64,000 nt of DNA from positions 186,001 to 250,000 of the forward strand of contig MU404088.1 of the NCBI GenBank assembly GCA_022695795.1. Direction: 5' to 3'. The notes below the pieces were generated by a model, which saw nothing but the letters and a program-made list of their open reading frames with translations, did not search any database and was not told where the DNA came from. The translations under genes were made by a program, and so were the position numbers. This DNA comes from Biscogniauxia marginata (taxonomy: Eukaryota; Ascomycota; Sordariomycetes; Xylariales; Xylariaceae). Below, in pieces: positions 24,008 to 34,441 of the stretch (the stretch's first letter is position 1; the number at the start of each line of letters is the position of its first letter).

Positions 24008-25063
24008 TCATCTGCGATGATGAAGATTGCGGGAAACTGCTTGCCTATCATGGTGATTTGAGTAGACGGGGCGATAGGAGTCGGCCATTTCCCATCTTCG
24101 GTTAGTCGCATTATCGTCCTGAGCTCGTCGTTGGCGTTGAGAGCTGTCTCGATATTCAGCCTCATCCTCCTCTCTATCAACCCGCCGCTTTCTCGACGTT
24201 GGGTACTGTACCTCACGGTCCCAAGCCTCGACAGACCAGGGGCTCCGCAGATAGTTTTTCAGCTCATGAAGGAGAAGTCTAGTATTCTCGCGACCCAAAA
24301 AGTCCTTTAATAATTCCTCTGCCTGGCCCTGGCTTCCCTGAATGTCGACTGTCTTCAGGAGTGCAATGATATACTCCAGTAGAAATTCGGCATTGCTCGC
24401 ACGCCTCCTCGTCATGGTGTCTCCACTAGCCTGCGCTGGGTTCTGTGTCCGGAGGAACTCGAAAACTTGCAGTTCTCTTCTTAGCCACGATCGTGCCCGC
24501 GAGACCATTTGCGGCTCAGCTTCAAACAAAGCTGGCGATATATCTCTGTATTCTGACCTTGGATTTGATCCTACATGGAGGGAGTAGAGCTGGTTGCGAT
24601 ATACATTTTGACGGCGCAGGATCGCTTCGTCCTCAACCACTGGCCTGAGGGGGGCTTCTTCGCGTCGTCGACGATGCGGCCTTGGGATTGAGATTTCCGG
24701 TCGATGAGTCCGCCTATTCGATTGCGCGTGTGGTTGGGCGTTTTGTTTTACCCGAGGAACAGTGTAGACTGCCCACGTATCGGGTCCATTGTAACCAAAG
24801 TCGTAGTGAACCTCGCTGACGTGGCTCTTACACAGGGGACATTTTGCCTGGTGCTCTAGCCAGCTGCATAGGCAAAGAAAGTGGAAATTTCGGTGTTGGC
24901 AAGGTCTGGCCTCGCAGGCTTCGGCTATGCTGTCGAGGCAGATGACGCAGCATAGTTCGTTGGTTGGACTGCCACCTTCGTTGTGACTCCTAGTGGCTAC
25001 TTCGGCAAGGGTATTCTGAAGGACTTTGGACTGGATATTGCTCTCATCAGCCTCCGAGTCCAT
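24008..25063 (-). CDS. RING-finger protein (putative E3 ubiquitin ligase)
   Basis: 351 residues if translation starts at ATG 25061-25063. The open frame extends upstream to 25174, but MDSEADESN is the more likely start. Residues 39-78 form a RING: C39-x2-C42, then PC55-Q-H57, H61, C64, and CPLC with C75 and C78. This resembles Topors-type and fungal CVICLD...CPLCK E3 ligases. Downstream are a conserved YDFGYNG block, a basic linker, and a helical region (RNQLYSLHVGSN...PQMVSRARSWLRRELQVFEFL) also seen in fungal relatives, followed by a basic, Arg-rich C-terminus. The likely role is nuclear ubiquitin or SUMO ligase activity, inferred from the RING only. It is transcribed divergently from the Sld2 gene over a 434 bp spacer. 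Confidence 0.82.
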   Translation of the reverse strand: MDSEADESNIQSKVLQNTLAEVATRSHNEGGSPTNELCCVICLDSIAEACEARPCQHRNFHFLCLCSWLEHQAKCPLCKSHVSEVHYDFGYNGPDTWAVYTVPRVKQNAQPHAQSNRRTHRPEISIPRPHRRRREEAPLRPVVEDEAILRRQNVYRNQLYSLHVGSNPRSEYRDISPALFEAEPQMVSRARSWLRRELQVFEFLRTQNPAQASGDTMTRRRASNAEFLLEYIIALLKTVDIQGSQGQAEELLKDFLGRENTRLLLHELKNYLRSPWSVEAWDREVQYPTSRKRRVDREEDEAEYRDSSQRQRRAQDDNATNRRWEMADSYRPVYSNHHDRQAVSRNLHHRR

Positions 25064-25259
25064 AAAGGTTGCTACTATCCTTATGTTGAGAAGTAGTCGA
25101 AAAGTCAAAGCCAGGAGGGCACTTGTTAACGACTGTTCTGTAGAAATGATCGTTACTAAGCGTGCTATGGCCACCTGATAAGACGATAAGGCGGATACCC
25201 AGATGGACGTTATCGATAAACCATTAAGTACGCCTGTAAACTGTACTTCGTAGTGTGCA

Positions 25260-25337
25260 ACGCGTTGGCCCCACGTTTGTAGGAATTGACCCCACCTCGC
25301 GTTTTTAGGAGGTAGTTCGTCGCGATCGGGTCGCGTT
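25260..25337. promoter_or_regulatory. Three CGCGTT motifs (MCB-like) in the Sld2/RING divergent promoter
   Basis: ACGCGT(T) at 25260-25266, TCGCGTT at 25297-25303 and TCGCGTT at 25331-25337 lie within 78 bp, 160-240 bp upstream of the Sld2 start codon. ACGCGT is the MluI cell-cycle box bound by MBF (Mbp1/Swi6) at G1/S replication genes in yeasts. The clustering upstream of a replication initiation gene fits that role; binding is inferred. Confidence 0.5.
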
Positions 25338-25497
25338 TCCGTGTTGCAACTCCACTAATACATTTATTTATGCGTATTCCGCATTCTCTGAACGCATTTG
25401 GTTCCTACTTTCTTGCCAACTTTTAAAGTCTCCAGGTTATCAATCCGTTACTTACCAGTGAACTGAGCTTTCACTTGAATTAACAAGCCAGGCTACA

Positions 25498-27015
25498 ATG
25501 GACGAATTTGAAAGAGAGAAATACGAGGCAAAATCTGCCCAGTTGCGTACTGACCTGAAGCGCTTTGAGGCCGACTGGGCACAACGTAACGATGGCAAGA
25601 AACCAAGCCGTGACGACATCAAGAACAACCCAGAGATCGGTATGCAACCTGTCGCTGCTTAGCATTGAATCAGTTCGGTAGACTGACACCTGCAATTAAT
25701 CATAGCCCAGAAGTACAAGAAATACAACCAGGTCCGAGATATTCTATCCGGAAAGCTCCCCCCCAACCCCAAGGAACCATCCAAAGCACGGAAGCGCAAA
25801 TCGGACGAAGATCTAGCCCAGACTCCATCGAAGCGAACAAGAGCAGCCCAAACACCTTCCAAAAACCGTTACCAAAATCCCGAAGACAACACCATCCAGA
25901 CACCATCCTCACGAAAGTTGTTTAGCCCAGCTGTGCCTACTTCAATTGGACCGACTCCCCAGAGGGATGGCCGCATTCTAGGTTTATTCGATCTGCTAGA
26001 GGAGAATGATGAAAACACGCCTTCCAAGTCTAAAGATGGCGAGTCATCGGGAAAGGACGACAAAATCCAAGCTACTCCAAGCAAGAGGTCGGCCAGCGAG
26101 ATGGAGGAGGAGGTCAAGTTGGGACGAACGCCAATGTCCTCGAGCAAACGCATCATGCTAGACACATTCATGACGCCTCTGAAGAACCGAGATGGTAACG
26201 CGGGTGGTGCCAAGACACCCAGTTCCGTTAGCAAGCTGCAATTCTCTACCCCATCGTTCTTACGTAGGGCACCGTTACCTGCGGTAGACGAGAATGGCCA
26301 GTATGTTGCGCCTGCGCCACTACGTCTTCCTCGCAAGCCTTTAGGACGTAGCCTGAGTAGCGTCGTGGCAGGTCTGCGGAAATTGGAAGAAGAGGCACAC
26401 GATGATGACTTGGAGGCATTGCGCGAGGCAGAGAACGAGACAGACATGTCAAAACCGACGAAACCTACTGCAAAGCCGAAAGATGACGTGCTGGAGCCAG
26501 ACAGTCAGGCGCAGCAACTGCTCGGTGGGTTTGATGATGAAGGGCTTTACGATAGTCAGGAAGAAGAGCAACGAGGACGTGATGGACAACCTCTTAAGGT
26601 TTACAAAAAGAAAGGACAGAAACGCACAACTCGACGGGTCAACATGCGTCCCACGAGAAGCAAGCGGCCTCAGAAGTCGCTCGAGGAGCAACCTAGGGAG
26701 GACGATGATGATGATGTCGTGCCTGAGACCCAATTCGATGCTACCAAGCCCGACATCGAACCGTTGGATCTGGGCTCAGAATCGGAATTCAATGAAGATG
26801 GAGAAGACGACGATGAAGCTGAGACGAAACCTAAACCCAAGAAGCCGGCCCCTAAGGAGAAAAAGGAGAAAAAGGAGAAAAAGGAAGGCAAGATCAAGAA
26901 GGCAGCGAGAAAGGTTAATGAACTAGCTCATGCGAACTTCAAGCGGTTGAAGCTTAAGAACAATGGAGCAAAGGGAGGGCCTGGCTTTGGTAGCAGATTT
27001 CGGCGACGGAGATGA
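25498..27015 (+). CDS. SLD2: DNA replication regulator Sld2 (DRC1)
   Basis: Two exons, 25498-25639 and 25706-27015, separated by a 66 bp intron (GGTATG...CATAG), give 483 residues. The N-terminal block (FEREKYEAKSAQLRTDLKRF, then KYKKYNQVRDILSGKLPP) is the conserved Sld2/Drc1 helical motif that also occurs in RecQL4. The middle is disordered and full of S/T-P sites (QTPSKR, AQTPSK, ATPSKR, GRTPMSSSK, FMTPLKN), as expected for CDK-dependent binding to Dpb11 during origin firing. The segment SFLRRAPLPAVDENGQYVAPAPLRLPRK is a typical conserved Sld2 block. The C-terminus is acidic then strongly basic (KEKKEKKEK repeats, ending FGSRFRRRR), consistent with a nuclear protein. It is an essential core gene, and the best anchor for synteny in this window. 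Confidence 0.92.
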
Positions 27016-27213
27016 TTGCCCTCTTCCTTTTTGGTGGATAGTCATTACCATCAACCCATACCCGCGCTTTCGCTGTCTGTGAAACAATACGGGAGAAGCC
27101 AGTTCTTACTATTCCATCGTGTTTTCTAGTACTTAGAGTGCAAAAAGAAGTTTTAGGAAACATCCCCTGAATAAGTCTCGTATTGTCATGCAAAAACTGT
27201 CTTAATTAATCTA

Positions 27214-28098
27214 TTAATCTAGTTCTAGTAATTCGATATCCAACCGACATCTCTGTGCATCGACTCCTAGTGCCTTGCAAGCAAATCTGATGACACGCCT
27301 AGGATAGGACAAGACACGAACTGTCGACGCCCAGAAATAGAAACACACGAAACACCAACTGATCTCGCACAGCAGCCTCGTGAGCTCCACCAAATCATCC
27401 AGGCGCCCCGGGACGACTCCCCAGCGGTCAGGGGGGCCTCTACATGCTGCCTCACAAATCACCGCATCCCCATGACACACGAACATGCGCACCTTGCGCA
27501 GACTGGGGTGCCTGGGCCCCTTGCCGCCGTCCCCGGCCCTCGCGACCAGCACCTCGGCCCACCAGGCGCACACGGCGTCGCCCCACCACCAGGGGGTGGC
27601 GGCGAGCCACTGCCAGCGGTCGGGGACGAGGGCGCCGAAGGCCCACCGCGCGAGCGCGTAGAAGAGCCACTCGGCCTCCCACCAGCACATGAGGAACAGG
27701 TTCTCGGCGACGCGCTCGAGCAGCTCGGCGAGCGGCAGCGCGCGCGCGCCCCGCGGCGCGTCCACCTCGGCCTCGACCAGCTTGCGCCCCAGGATCTCCC
27801 GGAACGACCGCGGCCGCGCCCCCGCCGGGTCCGGCCGGAACGCGCTGCTCCCGAACTGCGACACCCGGTCGTGCCGCTCCGCGCGGATGCGCGCGCGCAG
27901 CCAGCGCAGGCGGCGGAGCGGCGAGCACAGCCAGCTCGGCAAACGGGCCGTCATGGTGGTGCTGGTGCTGGTGCGGGCGGGCGAGCTTGGGGGTTTCGGG
28001 GTGGAGGTCCAGGGCCGGGGGTCCGCTGTTCCAACTACTGCCGTGGCTGCGACGATGGCTCGCGCGCGGTCGAAGGGCCTACGCAGGAGCGAGGCCAT
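27214..28098 (-). CDS. Hypothetical Trp-rich, possibly membrane-associated protein
   Basis: 294 residues from ATG at 28096-28098 (MASLLRRPF...). An upstream in-frame start at 28197 would add 33 residues. The N-terminal third is Arg/Pro/Ser-rich. The centre has hydrophobic, Trp-rich helices (LMCWWEAEWLFYALARWAFGAL and AATPWWWGDAVCAWWAEVL). The C-terminal third has another hydrophobic stretch with Cys, Trp and Phe (ISWCFVCFYFWAS). I do not recognise the family. The stretch is very GC-rich, so antisense ORFs over it are shadows. It is convergent with the Sld2 gene. Confidence 0.5.
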   Translation of the reverse strand: MASLLRRPFDRARAIVAATAVVGTADPRPWTSTPKPPSSPARTSTSTTMTARLPSWLCSPLRRLRWLRARIRAERHDRVSQFGSSAFRPDPAGARPRSFREILGRKLVEAEVDAPRGARALPLAELLERVAENLFLMCWWEAEWLFYALARWAFGALVPDRWQWLAATPWWWGDAVCAWWAEVLVARAGDGGKGPRHPSLRKVRMFVCHGDAVICEAACRGPPDRWGVVPGRLDDLVELTRLLCEISWCFVCFYFWASTVRVLSYPRRVIRFACKALGVDAQRCRLDIELLELD

Positions 28099-28630
28099 CA
28101 GGCGGGCGGGCGGGCGGGCAGAAGGTTCGGTCGGGAGGTATGGGATTTGCCCGTCACACGGGCTTAACTCGAAACACGTTCGGTAGTATGTTATCACGGG
28201 ATTTTGAATTTGGTGGCGGGTTTGTCTGTTAACCTCGTGGCGAAAGCTACCTAATCAATCAACCTCGGTTACCTAGGGGCCGCAGCAGCAGACGAGGGTT
28301 TGCCCATTTCAACTTTTCCCCGTAACCCGCCTGGATCATTTCCAACCAACACCGTTGTAAATGCGCGGGGTTTTTTTTTGGCTTCGCTGGCGCGCTGCTG
28401 TTGTTGTTGCCGAGGAGCTGAATACAGGAGGGGATCGGGTCGGATTAGTTCCATGGTTTTTTGTTTGATATTCCCGCGAGGGCTTGAATCCTAATGATTT
28501 TATCCCCGTGTACGTAAACATTTGTGGATTCTTGGGAATCGTCTCCACTTGTTCTCACACCCAACAAATCAGGGCAATTACTTCATTGATGAAACTTGTT
28601 GTCAATCCAAGAAACTACGAGATATGTATA

Positions 28631-29060
28631 AAAACGTTGTAAATTTATTTGTAATTTATAAATCGTATATACTCGTTAATTTATATGACATGTTTTATTA
28701 AACTTATTAAGTAAAATTTAAAAATAAATAAAAATCAAATAAACCTTTTTATTTTACTTTTAATTAAATTAAATAATAATAATTATTTAATATATAATAT
28801 TTTTATAATTTAAATATATATATTTAATAGATATTAATTTTTTTTAAAAAACGTTTTTATAAATTAAAAGTTTATATAAAATTTATTTATATTTTTATTT
28901 AAATAATTTAAAATTATAATTTATAAAAATATTTTTATAAATACTTAGTTTTATATTAAATATTAAATAAATATAAAATTTTATTATTATTTTTAATAAT
29001 TACCTCGGTTTTAGTAGTATTATTTATAAACGAGGCTTTAATGTTATTTACCGAGTGTTT
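28631..29060. repeat. AT-rich island
   Basis: About 430 bp are almost exclusively A and T, with sharp edges against normal-composition DNA. No coding capacity is left. Such islands in Pezizomycotina usually are transposon relics mutated by RIP. The region 28198-28630 before it holds nothing recognised. Confidence 0.7.
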
Positions 29061-29110
29061 AATTATCGCGAGATGGGAGGAAAGAAGGAAGAGACATTAA
29101 AATTACATGG

Positions 29111-29990
29111 GTGAATCCTGCTTTTGTCCCCGCGGTTCATCGCGATATCAACCATCTCATTAAGTGGAGCGACGGGGTGCTTGGCCCGACATTTGAGTTC
29201 GCGAGAAAGAAGCTGGAACTGCAACCTGGTATGACAGTGAAAAGCGACTTCACGCAGCCCGAGGGGACACACATGAGGCCGGGTTTGGCCAACAAAATTA
29301 AGACCGGCAGAATCAAAGCGGACCACGTAATCCAGCTTGATAATCTCGATATACCAATGCATGTCCTGGGACTGGGCCGGCCTCGCCGCCATTTCCCAGG
29401 GCGGTGTCTAGTCAACGAACAGACAGGGAACCCTCTGGCTGGTGAGGCAACTAGCAAACCTATGCCCACTCAAACACCCGGTGCGGCTATATTTTAACAG
29501 ACGAGGATTTTGTGGCTTGCTGCTTCAGTACCGAGGACCCCAGAAATAACTTATCCGATGGACGGTGGCCGTTAAGGTGGTTCCATGGACCAAGGCGGGA
29601 GAGACGCAACTCACGACCGACCTCGCCCTGTGGTGGCTCTGTATGCTCGCGGTCTCAGACCCTCGCAACCGTAGACTCATCCGGAAGGAAGATATGATCA
29701 GGATCCATCATTGGGATGTGTGCTGGTACGGAGACGACCGCGGCTGGGTGCGTCGTCACCATTACTCCCTCTTGGAGGAGCCCACCGAGCCGCCCACTCC
29801 CCCGGCCACGCCGAGGGCGTTGCTGCCACCTTTAGTGCGGAAGCGGACATCAACGCGGATCCTGCCTTCGACTTCGTCGCGGATCCCATCCTGGCTCTCC
29901 TTCAGGAATCCAACGCCCACTGGGACGGCTTGCCCGATTTCAATGTCCTTCCTGGGCCAAATCAAATCTAGGAGATCCGCCGGATCATAG
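29111..29990 (+). pseudogene. Degenerate hypothetical gene
   Basis: Open frame 29111-29497 (no clear start context, abutting the AT island) is followed by a second block in another frame, VAVKVVPWTKAGE and LTTDLALWWLCMLAVSDPRN (about 29562-29660), then RIHHWDVCWYGDDRGWVRRHHYSLLEE. A third block, FSAEADINADPAFDFVADPILALL, ends at 29971 in yet another frame. A TAA at about 29547 precedes LIRWTVAVKVV in frame. The protein-like texture and frame changes suggest one decayed gene. I do not recognise the family. Missed introns are an alternative explanation. Confidence 0.4.
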
Positions 29991-30775
29991 GCTCCCAGTC
30001 GATGCTGTGCGCTAGGCTTGTCGACTTTACGAATGGCATGGGCCTAGGCGCACGGGTCGGCAGAACCACTGGTTCCTGGTAGTCATCCAAGTGAAGAATT
30101 TCAGTGTCTATAGGTTTTATCCCCATGCTGTGTGCAGCCGCTAGAAAGGTCGCCATCGAGTCTTTCATTATGATGCTTTGCTACGAGGTCGAGTACATAG
30201 GCACCTATACGTCAAATGTGTCGCTCTCGAATGAAAGCGTGCTTCAGATCCGTAGACTGTGCCAGTAAAAAGAAGGCATACCTAATCGACAGGCGCCACA
30301 GTCTTGTTGATTTTAGGGAAAATGTGTTATGCGCCTTAGCTTAGTGAGGCTTATATTTTAACAAATCTTTTGAACACCGTACTCGAAAGTTACTACTAGA
30401 TCCTGGAAAGAGACATGGAGCCTCATTCTGGATAGTTGGAGTCTTACTAAACGGGCCTCAATAACCACCATCAGCAGCTGAAGCCCGAGCAGATCAAGAT
30501 CACGACGCTGGCAAAACAAGTGTAGGGGGCGTGGAACGCTCGGCGCATAGCTAAGCAGTTGCTAGTGCTTGAGGATGACTGGAGCAGATCATTCAGGCTT
30601 TCCCTAGGGCCTAGCAGATTCGAGGGCATGTCACATGCTCGGCAAGTCGAGCCTTACTTGGGCTGCCAGTCAGAATCGCCACACCCAAGCTCGAGTCACT
30701 GATGCGCTCTTGTCTGTTTCGGCACACCTCTCTCGCTTGCAGATCATCAGTTTGAACCAGCGCAATCGATTTGCT
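29991..30775. other. Intergenic with a dispersed repeat
   Basis: No gene recognised. It contains one copy of an about 48 bp dispersed repeat at 30315-30362. Confidence 0.5.
30315..30362. repeat. 48-bp dispersed repeat, copy 1
   Basis: A near-identical block (AGGGaAAAtGTGTTATGC.CC then TTAGCTTAGTGAGGCTTA, TATTT.AACA) occurs at 61492-61541 in the same orientation, 31 kb away. The internal part is partly self-complementary. It probably is the end of a transposon or a solo terminal fragment. Confidence 0.7.
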
Positions 30776-31987
30776 TCATTTAATATCCTTGCCGCAGTCC
30801 TTCACTGGAAACAGGTAACCGCCCTTACAATCCCACTCTAAGAAGTGGGGGAATGCGAGAGTACTTGATCCGACACTATCAGCCCATTCCTCATCCTCTT
30901 CCTTACATTGATAGTGCCACATATCTGGAGGGGCTGTCAGCTTTCGCAAAATATCTTTCGACTCCCTGCTACAAACAGATTGGCACGCAACAGCCTTGGA
31001 TATCCATCCCGCATGCCTTCTCTGCGAAGTTGGTAGTGCATTGGCTCCCCCAATAACCCGATTTGCCGTCCAGCGGTATCTCCTTGGGTCAACAAAAGTA
31101 TAGAGAGTTCTTTCGGCTGCCCTGCCACCTCTCAAATTATACCGTGCCTTGCGGGAGCGGCCCCGACCCCCGGGAAAGGCCTCGATGGATAGACGACCCC
31201 TGTCACGTCCATAATCGAAATTCCGTGAGCGGATCGCGGAGTCGAATGCTAGATAGTCGTTAATGCAATGCGCAAAAGTTTGCTTTTTCGTAGCCTGAAT
31301 CATCGTGGGGCTAAGGTGTGGGTTTAGCTCTGGATTCGTAATGAAATGGGGTAATGTGATAGCTGTGCTGAAGTCGCCCAGTTTGCTATCAATTACCTGC
31401 CGGGTCGCAACGTCGATCTCTATGATACCGAGTTTTTGTACCTTGATAACGCTCCGAAGTAACTGGCGCGCCAGCCCCTGCTGAACAATATCGCCCTGAT
31501 CCTCATCGATACTTCTTCCAAAGGCTTTCACAATACATCTGAACGGTGGGGGTCTGCCATTCTTGCCGGGATAGAGCAGGCGCTGCTCTTCTTCATCGAT
31601 GTATCCGGACTCGTTTATGTCCCCGTTGAAGGACCATTTGTCAAGGTTGAACTGAGTCATCATAGCGCGCTCGTGATCCTCGTCCAGCAGCACATAGCCA
31701 AAACATCGAACCGCTAGTTCCTCGCACCCAGCCTCCTGGAGACGGCCGAAGGCGCGTCACTCAGCATTGAACGGCTCCATGTAGTTGTATAGGGCGCTGA
31801 TTCCTCCAGGATTCTCGCGGTTGATAAACTCCCCAAAGCCGAGCCAATTAAAATCATATATCCATCGAAACTTTTCGAATTCATTCAGCGACTTATTTGT
31901 AAGAAAGTCGAACGGCCCTAACTTTGGGTCAGGGCATTGTGGCAAGGGCCCCAAATCGGCAGCACACTCAGGCCAGTCGGGATACAT
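30776..31987 (-). pseudogene. FTA2-like (kinetochore Sim4 complex subunit family, kinase-like fold), interrupted by a stop
   Basis: One frame runs from 31987 to 30776 with a single TGA at 31757-31759. Around the stop it reads EPFNAE-stop-RAFGRLQEAG and CEELAVRCFGYVLL, matching the FTA2-family block DPF.AECRA(Y/F)GRL.E, so the stop replaces the conserved Cys. Other family features are LPQCPDPKLGPFDF near the start, RCIVKAFG, and a kinase-like loop LGIIEIDVATRQVIDSKLGDFS with a downstream DPRRYRW. The N-lobe segment with a glycine loop and ALKIF-type lysine, usual between PKL.PF and the DPF block, appears shortened. TGC-to-TGA is not a RIP change. The family is large and lineage-expanded in ascomycetes, and most members are unlikely to be true kinetochore proteins. 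Confidence 0.62.
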
Positions 31988-33067
31988 TGCAGATGCGAAT
32001 AGCCAAATACGCGCGGAGAGAAATCAGGAGTAGTGAAAGATTCGAGACTGGAGATTTCAGCTGCGCCAAGGCGCTCACCCTGGGAAACCTGGCCATTTAT
32101 GTAGTTTGGACTTGGGTAGAGCGAGGTGTGTTATTTGTGTACGGTTGTAGCTTGTTTGGAGTTCAGATTTACTTTAGTCAGCCAACAAGGACAGTACAAG
32201 TGGTTACCCAAGTTGGTAGGTAATAGGTACCTATGTAAAACAAAACAAAGAGATCTTGCAACAATAGCAAAGACCTTAAGAGAACCCCCCAACATACATT
32301 GCCCTCAACCGCTCCACACCAGCTGTCCACGACGAAGCTTCCCAGAGTGAAAAAAAAAAATTGAAAAAAATAGAAAAAAAATCAAAGCTGTCGAGTCTTG
32401 CGAAGACCAATAATCCACCGAAGCAGCGCGCAAAAATGACACGCCTGGCTACGGCACCTGTGCAGCTGCGCCGGTTGTGAAGCCAAGCGGTCGTGGACTT
32501 CCATATAGTCAGACTCATCCAAAAAGGTGTTTCCAAGTCCTTTTATAAGGGGAACAAGGTACTGGGATAAGTTATCTGGCATGCTAGACCGCAGAGACTC
32601 TTCGAAGTCTACGACGAATCAGGGTCAGCTGCCCCGAGACTTTTCACTTCAACTAGGATGAGCTTCGAATATAATTTATTTTTACACGCTAACTTTTCTT
32701 CATTCTTTTTATATGATAGCTAGGTATTATCAAGTATAATCATATGGATTTTTTTTAAAAAGGAAAAACGGGTTGATTTTGTATTTTGATAATCACGAGA
32801 GATTGAAAGATTAAAAACAATGTTGTGGACGAGTTGCATGGCGGAGGGCTCGTTCTAATAAATGGCAGAGTCAATGGAATCGATCGTAATATCGGCTACC
32901 ATCTTGTTGAGACGTCGGCCACACGCTCTAGTTAGACAGGGAAATCTAGTACAAAGGTTCGGGAGGTAGAAGGAGCAGCGGCATCGAAAAAGATAAGTTA
33001 AGATATTCGATAGTCAGCCGCGGACCACAGAGCTATAGGTCTAGTGTCATTCATGTCTATAGATAAA
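31988..33067. other. Intergenic
   Basis: No gene recognised. A-rich runs at about 32350-32382 and short unsupported frames only. Confidence 0.5.
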
Positions 33068-34441
33068 TCACCTAGCCTGATAGTCTCGCATCTTTCTAAC
33101 TGCGTCTTCCTTGTGTATCGTCATGTCCAGCATGTGGATGAATCCCCATCTAGATGCCAGCGCTTGTTTTATTTCATGTGCGTCCAGCGCAACATCGGGA
33201 TTCTGTCCACACATTATCTGCCCGGTCCCGCGGCTCGAGTCTATGATTTGTTGGCACCTAGGTCTCCTCACGGCATCAAAAGCTTGAAAAGCCGCGTCGA
33301 TATCAGTGGCGGAAGACAGTTCGCTTAGAAGGGCCCCGAGGATCATGGCGTCTTCGATAGCCTGTCCTGCCCCGGCCCCCTGCCAAGGGGTCATGGCGTG
33401 AGCTGCGTCGCCGACGATACAGATACGCCCGTTGGCATATGTGGATGTTGCCTTGTGCTCCAATGCAGAGTACCCTTCTGGGCGTGGCTGGTCGATCAAT
33501 AGCTAGAATATTGTCAGTTCGGTTCATTTAGTCGGGTGCCAGATCATACGTCTATCATCTTCTTAGCGATCGGGCCGTCGAGCCAGCTCTTTAGCTTTTC
33601 TTCCAGGAATGGCCTTGTCAAAGTATGGATACGATTTGGTGGCGAATGATCCTCGACCCCTGACATAACGCATTGCACCATCGTTTTGTTTTCCAGGACG
33701 TCGTGTAAGAAGTAAGCTCCATCACCAACCCATCCGTATTGTCTATCCAGCTCGAAGTATTCATTGCCAATAGTGGCCGTAGCTCTATCGTAGGGAATCA
33801 GGTTCCTACAGTCCCAAAAGCCGCTCGGCGTCGCCGTCCATTCGTTGCTTGGAACAACGTGCTTACGGACGGTACTGAACACGCCATCTGCACCGATTAC
33901 CGCATCGAACTTCTCTACTTGATCATCGTGGAATGTGATGCTTACGCCGTCCGAGATGCATTGGATAGAAGCTACCTTTTTATTCGCGTGGAGGACTTCC
34001 CGAGGCAACGGAGCCAACAGTTCCCTTAGAAGAGAAGCCCGGTGAATGACGAGCCCCGGCTCGGCGACTAGAGATGGGTCTTCATCTCCAACGTCACAGA
34101 CAAACGTGCCGGCCTGGGGGCCCGAGCCCTGTATTGCAATTAATGTCACTGGCCACAGCGTTAAGTAGTGGTTTTTAGCCTCTGCTTACAATCATAACAC
34201 GCGATGAGCGCATGGGCACAGCCCCAGCTTTGTTCAACAGCTCCATAGCCGAAGGGATGAACTGCCGTAAAGCGCGTTGTGCATTGCGTGAAAGTCCAAT
34301 TGCGGCGCCGCGCTCGGAAAACTCGGGTGCAGATTCGAAGACCTTGATCTGGAGCCGCGGGATCCGAACGAGGGCGTTTGCCAAAGACGCACCAGCCAGG
34401 CCACCGCCAATGATGGCTATGTGAATCGAGTCAGTCGCCAT
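33068..34441 (-). CDS. FAD-dependent monooxygenase (salicylate hydroxylase-like)
   Basis: Three exons (34441-34190, 34128-33550, 33502-33068) with 61 and 47 bp introns, all in phase 0, give 421 residues. Residues 12-17 form the GxGxxG dinucleotide fold (IIGGGLAGASLA). The central DAVIGADGVFS is the DG motif, and GRICIVGDAAHAMTPWQGAGAGQAIEDA is the GD motif that binds the FAD ribose. Together these define a class A (group A) single-component flavoprotein hydroxylase using NAD(P)H. The substrate cannot be read from sequence; an aromatic or polyketide-like compound is typical. It lies 1.1 kb from the UstYa-family gene in the same orientation, which makes a shared pathway plausible. Choosing the acceptor at 34129-34130 rather than the one at 34149-34150 preserves phase and gives MIGSGPQAG, the usual family sequence. 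Confidence 0.88.

Noticed and set aside
31757..31759. TGA in the FTA2-like frame as a selenocysteine codon
   Set aside because: Selenocysteine incorporation is not known in most fungi. A nonsense mutation or error is simpler.
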